Counted from the first letter of the stretch, positions 1 to 11,114 are shown. The stretch is 64,000 nucleotides of DNA from Rhodospirillales bacterium (GCA_903643085.1 CAHJWU010000001.1:1-64000); one strand, 5' to 3'. A program made the numbers and translations. The notes: generated from the letters alone by a model not told the origin.

Positions 1-202
1 AGCCAGACGATCCGATGGCCACCTCAACCTACACCCGCTCCTGCAAGAAAATTTCCACCATGAGCGCGGACACTATCTCGCGCACCAGCGCGTCGAACGC
101 CGCGCGCTCGAAGATACGCACATAATTGGCTTCTCGAAACACAGCGATGGCGCCAGGTTCTCCTGCACCATATCGGGTGCCTCGCAAGACACTCCGACAG
201 GC
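1..202. other. Left-edge sequence without a recognisable intact gene
   Basis: No intact gene is visible. On the minus strand a short open stretch ends at a TAG at 29-31 and reads as a plausible protein tail (it contains NYVRIFERAAFDALVREIV), but it cannot be followed upstream without a frame change and I do not recognise it. Together with the damaged ScpA-like gene that follows, this looks like decayed plasmid or mobile-element debris. The left window edge cuts off whatever lay before it. Confidence 0.3.
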
Positions 203-965
203 ACTGCCTGGAAGGACCCGCCCCGAACAGCCGCACCGAGCGGCGCGCCGGTGTTGCCGGCCGAGGAGATCGAAAGCTCACTCGCCTGGCTGCTGGAGAT
301 GACCCGCGCGCAGAGGATCGAACTGGCCAAGCTGCCGATCTCCGCGCTGATCGGATTTTCGTGGCGGCGCTGGATGCGGCTCTAGACCGGCCGGATGGCG
401 ACGGGTTTGACCTCGCGCGCTGGGGCGAATGGCTGGTGATGGCCGCCATTCTGACCCAGCTGCGCTCTCGCCTGCTCCCGCCGGATGCCGACGGGGCGAA
501 GGCGGCGTTTAGCGAGGCCGAGGCGCTGTGGCGGCAACTCGTCTCGCGGGCAGAGATGCAAGCGGCAGCCGACTGGCTCGAGCGGCGGCCGCAGCTTGGG
601 CGGGACTCCTTCCTGCGAGCGCGGCCGGAGAAGCGCCCGGCTGACAAAAGCGCCGACGTCGCCGACCTGCTGCGCGCCTGTCTGAAATTGCTGCAGGTGT
701 CGGCGGAACTGGCGGCTGTCTACCGGCCCCGGCGCCGCCGTTCTGGCTGCTTTCGGAGGCGATAGCGCCAATTGAGGCGGTGCTCCTGGAACAGCCTGAT
801 GGCGCTGCGCTTGCCGTCTTTTTGCCGGTGATTGGGTTGGAGCATCCGGACCGGAAACGGCGGTGTCGGGCGGCTGTGGCCAGCACGCTTGTGGCTTCTT
901 TGGAAATTGGCGGCTGGGGCGCTTACTTTTGGTGTAGGAGGAGAACTGGCGAAATCTCGCTGTAG
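203..965 (+). pseudogene. ScpA-like segregation/condensation protein A, frameshifted remnant
   Basis: The reading must change frame to follow the homology. Frame 2 (about 203-350) gives WKDPPRTAAPSG, then a WLLEMTRAQRIELAKLPISAL block typical of the ScpA N-terminus. Frame 1 (from about 352) continues with FVAALDAALDR and EWLVMAAILTQLRSRLLPP, the most characteristic ScpA segment. Frame 3 (from about 729) gives PAPPFWLLSEAIAPIEAVLL and a CRAAVASTLVASLE block, and a further shift near 905 recovers a short GALTF stretch. At least two and probably three frameshifts therefore interrupt the gene. ScpA is the kleisin partner of SMC in chromosome condensation. This short version with a DPPRTAAP leader resembles copies I associate with alphaproteobacterial plasmids and mobile elements; that association is from memory. 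No ScpB or SMC gene is nearby. Confidence 0.7.
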
Positions 966-1276
966 GCTGGCCAAGATCACGGCGAATGACAGTCGTGCTT
1001 TTTGCAATCGATACATTTGCAGCTGACCCGTAGCAGCTCGTGTGGACATAAAACGCCGCTTCAAAGAGATATGTGGGCATCGTCGAGGCACCACAAGCGG
1101 CTGTCTTATAGCACGTCATCAACGCGGATGCGGAGGCCTCTCGCCGAGGGGCCATATCTCAAAGCCATAGTCGGGCAGAGCCACTGTTCTTTCAATGCTT
1201 TCTAAAGCAACCTGTGTAAGAGCAAAGGGCAGGAGATCAATTTGTTCCACTCAACAGCGCAGCCGTTGACAATGGA
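966..1276. other. Intergenic stretch downstream of the first operon
   Basis: This 311-base stretch lies between the ScpA remnant and the 3' end of the minus-strand operon. It has no convincing ORF. A GC-rich imperfect hairpin (GGCCTCT / AGGGGCC) lies near 1136-1154, on the 3' side of the operon. It has no T-run, so I do not call it a terminator. Confidence 0.4.
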
Positions 1277-2440
1277 CTACAAACCGCGGGCAATAAGCAC
1301 CTTCATAATTTCGCTCGAACCACCGTAGATACGCTGTATGCGAGAGTTGCGAAACATATGTGCGATCGGGTAGTCGTTGATATAGCCGTAACCACCATGC
1401 AGCTGCAAACATTCATCGACGATCTGCCATTCGGTTTCCGTCACCCAAAGCTTGGCAATGGCCGACATTTCATTGTCGAGGGTGCCATCAAGTGCTTTCC
1501 TCAGGCAGTCATTGACGAATATCTTGGCAACGGTCGCCTTTGCTTTCGCTTCTGCCAGCTTGAATTGCGTGTTCTGGAAATCGAAGATGGTCTGGCCGAA
1601 CGCCGGCCGGTTCTTCACGTAGTCGATCGTCGTCTCCAGCGCGCGTTCCATGGTGACGACACCACCGATCGCCATGAGCAAACGTTCGCGTGGCAGTTCG
1701 GCCATGAGCTGGTAGAAGCCTTTTCCCTCCTCGTTTCCGAGCAGGTTGTCGGCGGGTACCCAGACGTCGTCGAAGAACAGCTCCGACGTATCCTGTGCGT
1801 CATTGCCGATCTTGTCGAGGTTCCTGCCCCGGCGGAAACCCTCCGCCTGGTCGGTTTCCACCACCAGGAGCGACACGCCCCGTGAGCCGAGAGAGGGGTC
1901 CGTCTTGGCGACCACGATGATGAAGTTGGCGAGCTGCCCGTTCGATATGAACGTCTTGGATCCGTTGATCCGGTAGCCGTTGCCGTCACGCAGCGCCGTG
2001 GTGCGTATCGACTTCAGATCCGAGCCGGCGCCTGGCTCGCTCATCGCGATAGCGGAAATCAGCTCGCCGCTGCAAAGTCTTGGCAGCCAGCGCTGCTTCT
2101 GGCCCTCCGTGCCATGCAAATTGACGTAAGGCAGCACGATTACGTTGTGCAACGACAGGGCAAACCCCTCGCAGGAGTTGCGCGACAGCTGCTGGGCGAG
2201 CACCACGTCGTGCCGGAAGTCGCCGCCGGCGCCGCCGAACTGCTCTGGTATGCTGACGCCCAGGAAACCCATCTCGCCGGCGCGTGTCCAGATGTCGCGG
2301 TCAACCTGGCCCGCTTCGCGCCAGCGGGCGATCCGTTCCGGCGGCGCCTCGCGCTTGAAGAACTTGTCCGCGGAATCGGAGAACATCTGTATGTCCGAAT
2401 CCTGCATGAAGTCCGGTTCTGCTACGTTCAACACGCCCAT
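1277..2440 (-). CDS. Acyl-CoA dehydrogenase (LCAD/IVD-like)
   Basis: This 387-residue flavoenzyme, normal length for the family, should introduce a 2,3-trans double bond into an acyl-CoA and pass electrons to ETF. The FAD/substrate signature MSEPGAGSDL is at residues 133-142, a second (RINGSKTFISNG) at 157-168, and the helical C-terminal domain has QLHGGYGYINDYPI at 346-359. The C-terminal motif is IYGGSSEIM instead of IYEGT. That places the catalytic base in the LCAD/isovaleryl-CoA position, and Glu252 in LPRERLL fits. It is the last gene of a minus-strand run and lies 38 bases after the FadB-like gene, so it is probably co-transcribed with it. Its resemblance to the dehydrogenase at 4654-5796 suggests duplication within the operon. 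Branched or medium/long acyl-CoA is the likely substrate class; the exact substrate cannot be read from sequence. Confidence 0.93.
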   Translation of the reverse strand: MGVLNVAEPDFMQDSDIQMFSDSADKFFKREAPPERIARWREAGQVDRDIWTRAGEMGFLGVSIPEQFGGAGGDFRHDVVLAQQLSRNSCEGFALSLHNVIVLPYVNLHGTEGQKQRWLPRLCSGELISAIAMSEPGAGSDLKSIRTTALRDGNGYRINGSKTFISNGQLANFIIVVAKTDPSLGSRGVSLLVVETDQAEGFRRGRNLDKIGNDAQDTSELFFDDVWVPADNLLGNEEGKGFYQLMAELPRERLLMAIGGVVTMERALETTIDYVKNRPAFGQTIFDFQNTQFKLAEAKAKATVAKIFVNDCLRKALDGTLDNEMSAIAKLWVTETEWQIVDECLQLHGGYGYINDYPIAHMFRNSRIQRIYGGSSEIMKVLIARGL

Positions 2441-2478
2441 TGGCGACCTACTTTCCCTGTTTTGCGGTGTAAGACTGC

Positions 2479-4542
<2,064 letters not shown>

Positions 4543-4653
4543 GCCTTTTCTCCGGATTGGTGCCTTGCCTTGACGAGCAGACGGGTCGGGTTGGCCGGTC
4601 ATTGCTGGCCGGCCGTTCCAGGCTGCAAGTGGCGCTTGCTGCTTGCGCCATGT

Positions 4654-5796
4654 TCAGATCGAACGGCTGACCACTTCTTTCATGATTTCGCTCGTGCCGC
4701 CGAAGATCCGCGTCACCCGCGCATCCCGCCACAGCCGCGCCACCATGTATTCGTTCATGTAGCCGGCGCCGCCATGCAGCTGCAGGGCTGCGTCGATCAC
4801 CCGGCCCTGCATCTCCGTGTGCCACAGCTTGGCGGCGGACGCCTCTGCGGTCGTAAGCTTGCCCTGGACATGGCGCTGCAGCGCCCAGTCGAGATGCGCC
4901 CAGCCGATCTGCAACTGCGTCTTCAGGTCGGCAAGCGTGAACTTCGTGTTCTGAAAGTCGAACACCGTCTTGCCAAAGGCGCGCCGATCCTTGACGAACG
5001 CAACAGCCTCATCGAACGCGCGCTGGGCTGCGGCATGCGCCTGGATCGCAATGGACAGACGTTCCTGCGGCAACTGGCTCATCAGGTAGATGAAGCCTTT
5101 GTTTTCCTCACCGAGACAGTTTGTCATCGGCACGCGCACGTCCTGGAAAAACAGCTCGGACGTGTCGGCGGAATGCTGGCCGATCTTGTCTAGGTTGCGT
5201 CCGCGCTCGAAACCCTCGACCCCGCGCTCGACCAGTATCAGCGACGTCCCCTTCGCCCCGAGATCCGGCTCGGTCTTGGCAACGACGATGACCAGATCAG
5301 CCAACTGGCCGTTTGTTATGTATGTCTTGGAGCCATTGATGACGTAGTGATTGCCATCGCGCTTGGCTGTCGTGCGGATGCCCTGCAGGTCGGACCCGGC
5401 ACCTGGTTCGGTCATCGCGATCGCGGTGATGACTTCTCCTGTGACCATGCGGGGCAGGTATTTCTCCCGCTGCTCCTTCGAGCCGTAGCGCTCGATATAT
5501 TCGGCGACGATGTCGGATTGCAGGGTGATGCCGGCCGACGAGCCGGCGTAGGCGAGTTCTTCGTCCACGACCGCATTGTAGCCGAAATCCAGGCCCAGGC
5601 CGCCGTACTCCTCCTTGACCGTCGGGCACAGCAGGCCTGCCTCGCCACATGCCAGCCAGAATGGCCGGTCGACCGAGCTCTCGACCTCGAAACGGTCGAG
5701 GTTTGGCAGCAGGGCGCGATCGAACACTTTTCGGACCGTCTCGCGGAACATGGCATGATCTTCGTCGAACGCCACGCGTGAGGAGGTGTCTAGCAT
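4654..5796 (-). CDS. Acyl-CoA dehydrogenase (LCAD/IVD-like)
   Basis: A 380-residue acyl-CoA dehydrogenase with MTEPGAGSDL at 128-137, VINGSKTYITNGQ at 152-164 and a C-terminal IFGGTSEIM. As in the LCAD and isovaleryl-CoA dehydrogenase group, the base should be the glutamate in LPQERL (Glu246), not the C-terminal YEG position. The large dehydrogenase domain and the QLHGGAGYMNEY segment are intact. It shares architecture and several motifs with the protein at 1277-2440, but the two differ throughout, so they probably act on different chain lengths or branching patterns. It sits between the FadB-like gene and the hotdog dehydratase, all on the minus strand. A modest purine-rich site (AGAGG) precedes the ATG. 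Confidence 0.93.
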   Translation of the reverse strand: MLDTSSRVAFDEDHAMFRETVRKVFDRALLPNLDRFEVESSVDRPFWLACGEAGLLCPTVKEEYGGLGLDFGYNAVVDEELAYAGSSAGITLQSDIVAEYIERYGSKEQREKYLPRMVTGEVITAIAMTEPGAGSDLQGIRTTAKRDGNHYVINGSKTYITNGQLADLVIVVAKTEPDLGAKGTSLILVERGVEGFERGRNLDKIGQHSADTSELFFQDVRVPMTNCLGEENKGFIYLMSQLPQERLSIAIQAHAAAQRAFDEAVAFVKDRRAFGKTVFDFQNTKFTLADLKTQLQIGWAHLDWALQRHVQGKLTTAEASAAKLWHTEMQGRVIDAALQLHGGAGYMNEYMVARLWRDARVTRIFGGTSEIMKEVVSRSI

Positions 5797-5829
5797 GGGG
5801 GTTGCCTCTGGAAGAGTGTGATACGCATG

Positions 5830-7104
5830 TTATCGCTTTGCGCTGAGCTGCCAGTGCCGGGCCATCATCTGCACCGCTCTTTCCGCCAGCGCTGCCGGCA
5901 CCTCTGGATACAGTACGGCTCCACCCTGGGCGGGAAGCGCTATGACGGCAGTCGCCTTCACCGTCTCCTCGCCTCTTTGATTGGTGAAAGTGACGGCAAC
6001 GTCCACCAGGTTGCGGCTACCCTCGGAACGCTTGCCTGTCACATGGCCGGTGATCACCTGGGTGTCGCCCGTGTAGTTGAACTTGCGTATCTCGTCGTGC
6101 ACCTGCAGCACCACGCCGTCGTCGCCGCACCAGTCAGTCAGGTAGTGATAGAGGTAATTCTCTCGCATCACCCCGTAATCATAGGCCATGGGGTTGCCGA
6201 TCGCCTGCGCCCAGACCGGGTCCCAGTGAAGCCGTTGGGCCACGTCCGGGATGCCGTATTCGTTCTTGACGTAGAACGGTGCGATGCGTTTGCGGTTGTG
6301 ATGCGCGAGCCGCCCGACCGTGGGCGCATACGGCACGAAGCCGTAGCCGCCGGCGTGGAAGCAGATCACGTCGGTGACGGTCAGCGGTCCCTTGGCCATC
6401 TTCCCCAGGCTGTCGCCCACCTGCACCTGGTCGAAGCGCCGGGCCGCGGCGCCCTGCACCTGCTCGGCGGCGTAGATGGCGTCGATCCCGGCCATCTCGT
6501 CATCGGTGTAGGTGGCGGGCTTGATGTCGGCGTATTTCCCCTTCTTGGCGGCGGTCTTGCGTTCGGTCAGCACGCGCAGGATGCGATAGACCGCCACCAC
6601 CTCGCCACGCTGGTTCACCTTGACGTCACGCCGGACGTTGATCACCGAGCGGCCGGCGAACTCCGATTGCTTGACCTCGCAGGTCTCCTCGCCGTTGAAG
6701 CTGAACAGCGTGTCGCCGGGATAGATCGGCCGGTACCAATCCCATGTGGATCCGGAGACGAAGACGTGAATGCCGCGAAACAGCGATTTGCGAAGTGCCT
6801 TGATCTCGTCTGGCACCGGATCGCCTTTCATCGGCGCGTTGATGATGCCGGCCATCATGCCAGGCGCAATCACGCTGCCCCAGCGCGTGGTCCTGCCGTA
6901 ATCCGGCTCGCAGTGCAGCGGGTTGTCGTTGCCTACGCCATGCGCGAAATTGCGTATGTTGTCGGTGGAGGCGGTCTGGATGTACTCGCGCTCACGGTTG
7001 GCCTGATCGAAGCCGAGCAGTTTCTGCTGGCGCTCGATGTCTTCGTCGGTGATCTGGTACTGTGTGGCTTTCTGCCACTCGTCACTTTCGAGGATGCTGG
7101 ACAC
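5830..7104 (-). CDS. FAS1-like dehydratase / MaoC-family double-hotdog enoyl-CoA hydratase
   Basis: A protein of about 424 residues with two hotdog folds. The N-terminal FAS1-like dehydratase domain carries the hydratase-2-type signature GNDNPLH (Asp60 and His64 as candidate catalytic residues) and a downstream GSVIAPGM. The C-terminal hotdog runs from about residue 240 to 400. Such proteins hydrate enoyl-CoAs to (R)-3-hydroxyacyl-CoAs, often with bulky substrates. I choose GTG 7104, because GGAGA lies six bases before it; the ORF could extend to 7164, but that would overlap the end of the preceding ligase gene. Its operon neighbours are an acyl-CoA ligase upstream and an acyl-CoA dehydrogenase downstream. 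It offers a hydration route with stereochemistry opposite to the FadB-like crotonase domain in the same operon. Confidence 0.85.
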   Translation of the reverse strand: MSSILESDEWQKATQYQITDEDIERQQKLLGFDQANREREYIQTASTDNIRNFAHGVGNDNPLHCEPDYGRTTRWGSVIAPGMMAGIINAPMKGDPVPDEIKALRKSLFRGIHVFVSGSTWDWYRPIYPGDTLFSFNGEETCEVKQSEFAGRSVINVRRDVKVNQRGEVVAVYRILRVLTERKTAAKKGKYADIKPATYTDDEMAGIDAIYAAEQVQGAAARRFDQVQVGDSLGKMAKGPLTVTDVICFHAGGYGFVPYAPTVGRLAHHNRKRIAPFYVKNEYGIPDVAQRLHWDPVWAQAIGNPMAYDYGVMRENYLYHYLTDWCGDDGVVLQVHDEIRKFNYTGDTQVITGHVTGKRSEGSRNLVDVAVTFTNQRGEETVKATAVIALPAQGGAVLYPEVPAALAERAVQMMARHWQLSAKR

Positions 7105-7132
7105 GCTCACTCTCCGATCGGGGCATTGTGGA

Positions 7133-8659
7133 TCAGCCGGCTTCCTGAAGAGCGGCGTCGGCAAACATCGCCCGCACGGCGGGCTGGGACGGTTTCATGG
7201 ACGGGGTGCGCGGCACGTCGTCCACGATCAGGAACCGGGCAGGCACCTGATACGGTAGTAGCTGTTCGCGCGCGTAGGCGGAAAGCTCGCCGCTGCTGGG
7301 GGCGGCTGCGCCGGCCTTGAGGATGATGGCGGCGACAGGAACCGCGCCGAGCCGGCGATCCGGCAGGCCGACCACGACCGCCTCGCGCACGGCGGGGTGG
7401 CGTTCCAGCACGCCGACGACGTCATCGGGATGCACCTTGAAACCACCCCTGATGATCGCGTTGTCGGCGCGGCCGCGTATGAACAGGAAACCGTCGGAAT
7501 CGATTACCGCGCGATCTGTGGTGCGCAGCCAGTCGTCGCCGATGCCGAACTGCCGCGAGCGCATTTCCAGCACGCCTTCCTCGCCGGCCGGCTTCTCGGC
7601 CCCGTCCTCCGGGTCTATCACCCGGCCCTCGACGCCCGGCTGGAACCGCCCGACGCTGCCGATCTTCCTGTCGTGGTAGGCGCGGAAATCGGGCATGGTC
7701 CAGCCTGCGACGGCGCCCGAGAATTCCGTGGCCCCGTAATTCTGCAGCACCGGGATGGCGTAGCGCTCCCAGAACTCCGCGATGATTGCCGGATCCAGCG
7801 GCGCGGCCCCCGTCCGTATTGCGGTCAGGCTGGACAATTGCTCGGGCGGAATGTTGGCGTCGAGGATCATGCGCAGCCCGGCCGGAACGGCGCCTGCCAC
7901 CTTCGGGCGGTGGCGGACGATTGCGGCGGTCCAGCTCTCCACACTGAACTTCTCGATCAGGCAGGCTTTGCGTCCGCCCAGTATGCAGGTCAGCGCGCCC
8001 CATAGGCCGCCGATATGGCTGAGCGGGTTGTTGAGGATCTGCACGCCGGAACGCAATTTCGGCGGATCGTCATGGCGCCGATCCTTTTCGTAGGACATGG
8101 CGCTGAGGAAGCTTTTCTCGAACGCCGCGGTTCGCAACGGAATCCGCTTCGGCGCGCCGGTGGTGCCGCTGGTCAGCATCTCGATGATGACCCCTGGCTC
8201 GTGGTAGCGGATGTCGGCACCGGTGGGCTTTTCGAAGCCGGCCAACAGGTCCGCGCCGGCGAGTATGCCAGGTAGCTGTATGACGGCGGAACCACTCTCG
8301 CGAAGCGCGTCCAGCACGCCGGGCCGTTCCAGGTCGGCCTGTTCGGCCGCCAGTACGGGAAGCCGCAATCCGCGAAGATCGTTCAGCAGCCGCTCCTCCG
8401 GCAGCAGGGAGTTGATGGATACGGTGCAGGCGTCTTCGGCGACTGCGGTCAGCACGGCGGCGAAGGCCGAGGGCCGGTTGCGCATCATGATGCCGATGCG
8501 GACGCCCGGCCCCGGATCAAGCGCGTGCAGCGCCCGTCTGATCGCCGCGACGGTTTGTCCAAGCTGGCCCCAGCTGTACCAAGCCTCCTGGAACTCGATC
8601 GCATCCGCAGACGGATCGATGGCGACGACGCCATTGAGGAGGTCGGCAAACATGGTCAT
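7133..8659 (-). CDS. Acyl-CoA synthetase (AMP-forming, class I adenylate-forming enzyme)
   Basis: A 508-residue ligase that activates a carboxylic acid to acyl-AMP and then to acyl-CoA. The phosphate-binding loop TSGTTGAPK is at residues 163-171. NYGATEFSG (core A5) and a GFLFIRGRADNAIIRGG hinge follow. The C-terminal catalytic-lysine segment reads RTPSMKPSQ, where most relatives have RTPSGK; the lysine is kept but the preceding glycine is replaced by methionine. A GGAG site precedes the ATG. The gene lies 105 bases after the dehydrogenase pair upstream, and that gap contains the best-formed copy of the cluster's operator-like palindrome (8707-8721). A separate regulated promoter for the downstream genes is therefore likely. 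The substrate cannot be determined from sequence. Confidence 0.9.
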   Translation of the reverse strand: MTMFADLLNGVVAIDPSADAIEFQEAWYSWGQLGQTVAAIRRALHALDPGPGVRIGIMMRNRPSAFAAVLTAVAEDACTVSINSLLPEERLLNDLRGLRLPVLAAEQADLERPGVLDALRESGSAVIQLPGILAGADLLAGFEKPTGADIRYHEPGVIIEMLTSGTTGAPKRIPLRTAAFEKSFLSAMSYEKDRRHDDPPKLRSGVQILNNPLSHIGGLWGALTCILGGRKACLIEKFSVESWTAAIVRHRPKVAGAVPAGLRMILDANIPPEQLSSLTAIRTGAAPLDPAIIAEFWERYAIPVLQNYGATEFSGAVAGWTMPDFRAYHDRKIGSVGRFQPGVEGRVIDPEDGAEKPAGEEGVLEMRSRQFGIGDDWLRTTDRAVIDSDGFLFIRGRADNAIIRGGFKVHPDDVVGVLERHPAVREAVVVGLPDRRLGAVPVAAIILKAGAAAPSSGELSAYAREQLLPYQVPARFLIVDDVPRTPSMKPSQPAVRAMFADAALQEAG

Positions 8660-8706
8660 GACAGGCTCCAGGCGCGCCGGACGCGCGGTGGCAACACGCT
8701 TACAAA

Positions 8707-8721
8707 TATAACTAGGTTATA
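8707..8721. promoter_or_regulatory. Operator-like palindrome (site a)
   Basis: TATAAC-TAG-GTTATA is a perfect inverted repeat with 6-base arms and a 3-base spacer. It lies 47 bases upstream of the ligase start at 8659 and is the cleanest copy of a motif found across the cluster's divergent promoter regions. The binding protein is not known; the TetR protein at 58893 is the leading candidate. Confidence 0.6.
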
Positions 8722-8764
8722 GCTCACTGATCGACACTGCAAGCGATCGCTGGGCAACACGCCG

Positions 8765-9976
8765 TCAGAGCTGGTTGAAGGGCACATTCTTGTCTGCGCG
8801 CAGCTCGCTCGGCATGCCCAGCACGCGTTCAGAGATCTGGTTACGCAGAACCTCGTCGGCGCCGCCTGCCACGCGCAGCGCCGTGGACCAGATATAGTCG
8901 CGCATGATCCTGGCGGTGGCGATATCATCCGGCGCGTGGGCGATGCCCGCCAGTTCGCGTAACTCCAGCGCCATGCCTGCCAGTTTCTGGTAGCGGCTGG
9001 TGTAGGCGAGCTTGATGATGGAGGCCGAAGCGCCTGGATTCTCGCCGCGCGACACCATGGTGCGCAGCCTTGCCTGGAAGTGCCGCTCCGCCTGCTCCTC
9101 GGCATAGGCTGATGCCAGGTTCAGGCGGACCGCCGAGCTGTCCAGCGCCGTGCCGCCGTCGCGCGGCGTATCGGCGGCATATTGTATCAGGTCGGTGATG
9201 CTGCCGTCATTGCCGTGGCCGCCCTGGTTCAGCCGTTCACCCATCAGCACCGTCATCGCGCAGGTCCAGCCATCGCCGACGGCGCCGATGCGGTCGCTGT
9301 CGGGAATGCGGACGTCGGTGAAGAACGTCTCGTTGAAGTCCGAAGCCCCGGAGATCTGCCGTATCGGGCGGACGTCGATGCCCGGGCTCTTCATGTCCAC
9401 GACGAAGAACGACAGGCCCTTGTGCTTGGGCAACGAGGAATCGGTCCGTACGATCAGGATTCCCCAATCGGCAAGATGGGCCCAGCTGGACCAGACTTTC
9501 TGGCCATTCACCACCCAGTCCGTGCCGTCCCGGACCGCGCGTGTCCGCACGGCCGCGAGGTCCGAACCGGCGCCGGGCTCGGAGAACAACTGGCACCACG
9601 TCATCTCGCCGCGCAGCGTGGGTGCCGCGAACCGGGCGATCTGCGCCGGCGTGCCATGCTTGCCGATCACCGGCAGCGCCATGCCAAGCCCGATGCCGAC
9701 ATAGGCGCCTTTCGGCACCCGGAACCGTGTCTCCTCCTCGCCGAACACGGTCGCCTGCGCGATCGTGCCGCCATTGCCACCCAGGGATTGCGGCAGCAGG
9801 ATGCCGGCGTAGCCGCCATCGGCCAGCTGCTTCTGCCAGGCGCGGCCGCGCTGCACCTCCTCGCTGTCGCTGAGCCGCGTGCCAGGCTGCAGCTCGTGCG
9901 CAGGCGCATGCTGCCGCAACCAGTCGCGCGCTGCGACGCGATAGGCGGCTTCCTCAGGCGTGTCGTTGAAATCCAT
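8765..9976 (-). CDS. Acyl-CoA dehydrogenase, alpha-type subunit of a heteromeric pair
   Basis: A 403-residue dehydrogenase with FSEPGAGSDL at 131-140 and VNGQKVWSSWA at 156-166. The C-terminus has ADEVLRNQISERVLG, in place of the usual GTSEIQRN segment. This is the FadE26/FadE17-like class common in actinobacterial steroid and isoprenoid catabolism. One base separates its ATG from the stop of the preceding dehydrogenase gene (TGACATG), so the two are very likely translated together. Adjacent alpha and beta acyl-CoA dehydrogenase genes of this kind are known to form alpha2beta2 enzymes (ChsE4-ChsE5 and ChsE1-ChsE2 in Mycobacterium tuberculosis) that handle CoA thioesters attached to bulky polycyclic groups. 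The assignment to a heteromeric enzyme is an inference from family and gene order. Confidence 0.88.
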   Translation of the reverse strand: MDFNDTPEEAAYRVAARDWLRQHAPAHELQPGTRLSDSEEVQRGRAWQKQLADGGYAGILLPQSLGGNGGTIAQATVFGEEETRFRVPKGAYVGIGLGMALPVIGKHGTPAQIARFAAPTLRGEMTWCQLFSEPGAGSDLAAVRTRAVRDGTDWVVNGQKVWSSWAHLADWGILIVRTDSSLPKHKGLSFFVVDMKSPGIDVRPIRQISGASDFNETFFTDVRIPDSDRIGAVGDGWTCAMTVLMGERLNQGGHGNDGSITDLIQYAADTPRDGGTALDSSAVRLNLASAYAEEQAERHFQARLRTMVSRGENPGASASIIKLAYTSRYQKLAGMALELRELAGIAHAPDDIATARIMRDYIWSTALRVAGGADEVLRNQISERVLGMPSELRADKNVPFNQL

Positions 9977-9977
9977 G

Positions 9978-11114
9978 TCAGGCAGCCTCCCGTCCGCGCG
10001 CGTTACCCTGGCCTTGCCGGCCCGGCATGTGGGCGATCAGCCTGTCGGCCCAGCGCTCGCGCCCGCCCAGGCTCAGCGCCAGCGTCCGCTCCCGGCGATA
10101 GTAGAAATGGCAGTTGGCATCGAAAGTATAACCGATGCCGCCATGCACCTGGATGTTTTCGCGCGCCGCACGCTCGAAAGCGTCGATTGCCATCAGGCGG
10201 GCGGCGGAAGCGGAGGTGGGCAGGTCCTCGGCACCGGTGACCGCCGCCCAGCCGGCGTAGTAGGCGCTCGACCGGGCGAGTTCGACCCCGACGAGTATGT
10301 CGGCCAGCTTGTGTTTGATCGCCTGGTAGCTGTCGAGCGACCGGCCAAATATCTTGCGGCCCGCAGCGTAGTCGCGCGCCATGTGGAGGCAGGCTTCGGC
10401 GCCGCCCACGCCCTCAAACGCGGCCTGCACGGCCGCCCTGTCCATAAGCATGGGCATCACCCGCGCAGCCGCCGCGCCCTCCAGCGGAGTCGCCGCCGCG
10501 TTCTCGAAACGCAGGCTGTAATGCGCGCGCAACTGGTCGAAGCTCTCCAGCTTCGTTCGCAGCACGCCCGGCTGCTCCAGCTCGACCACCGCGAGCGCCA
10601 GCCGTCCGCCGGCCTTCGCGAGCACGACCGCCAGGCCGGCGACACCCGCGTCGGCGACAGGCGACTTGGTGCCGGTCAGCCGCCCGTCCTCCAGCACCGC
10701 GTGCACCGCAGGGTCCGACCAGCCCGCAGACCCTTCCGCATAGGCGAAGGTCGCCACCGTTTCGCCGGACGCGATGCCGGGCAGATATCGCGCTTTCTGG
10801 GCTTGCGTGCCGGCGAGCCCGATCGCGTCGGCGGCGAGTACCACGGAGGAGAAAAACGGCACGGCAGCGTTGACGCGGCCGAGCTCCTCGCTGATTACGC
10901 CGAGATCAAGTTCGCTCAGGCCGAGGCCGCCATAGACGTCCGGAACGGCAGCGCCGAGGAATCCCAGTTCGCCCAGCTCCCGCCAGAGTGGCTCGTCCCA
11001 CTCCTGGCCAGCGTCTATCAGGGAGCGCAGCCGTTGCGGCGTCGCCCGCTTGCCGAGCAGGCCGCGCATCTGCTCGGCAAGCATCTTCTGTTCGTCGGAC
11101 AGGTCGAAGTTCAT
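9978..11114 (-). CDS. Acyl-CoA dehydrogenase, beta-type subunit of a heteromeric pair
   Basis: About 378 residues starting MNFDLSDEQKML. It has the family fold but a degenerate central region, without the SEPGAGSDL motif of the alpha partner. The C-terminal HGGIGYTFDANCHFYYRR is typical of beta subunits in ChsE-like heteromers. The ORF can extend to 11138, but the residues before MNFDL do not resemble the family and I prefer ATG 11114. It is the first gene of the seven-gene minus-strand run ending at 1277 and is divergent from the thioesterase at 11220. In known heteromers the FAD site is completed by both chains, so this subunit is probably not active alone. Confidence 0.87.
   Translation of the reverse strand: MNFDLSDEQKMLAEQMRGLLGKRATPQRLRSLIDAGQEWDEPLWRELGELGFLGAAVPDVYGGLGLSELDLGVISEELGRVNAAVPFFSSVVLAADAIGLAGTQAQKARYLPGIASGETVATFAYAEGSAGWSDPAVHAVLEDGRLTGTKSPVADAGVAGLAVVLAKAGGRLALAVVELEQPGVLRTKLESFDQLRAHYSLRFENAAATPLEGAAAARVMPMLMDRAAVQAAFEGVGGAEACLHMARDYAAGRKIFGRSLDSYQAIKHKLADILVGVELARSSAYYAGWAAVTGAEDLPTSASAARLMAIDAFERAARENIQVHGGIGYTFDANCHFYYRRERTLALSLGGRERWADRLIAHMPGRQGQGNARGREAA

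Noticed and set aside
5818-7320. 500-codon ORF on the plus strand
   Set aside because: It is antisense to the hotdog dehydratase, with histidine- and arginine-rich, non-protein-like composition.
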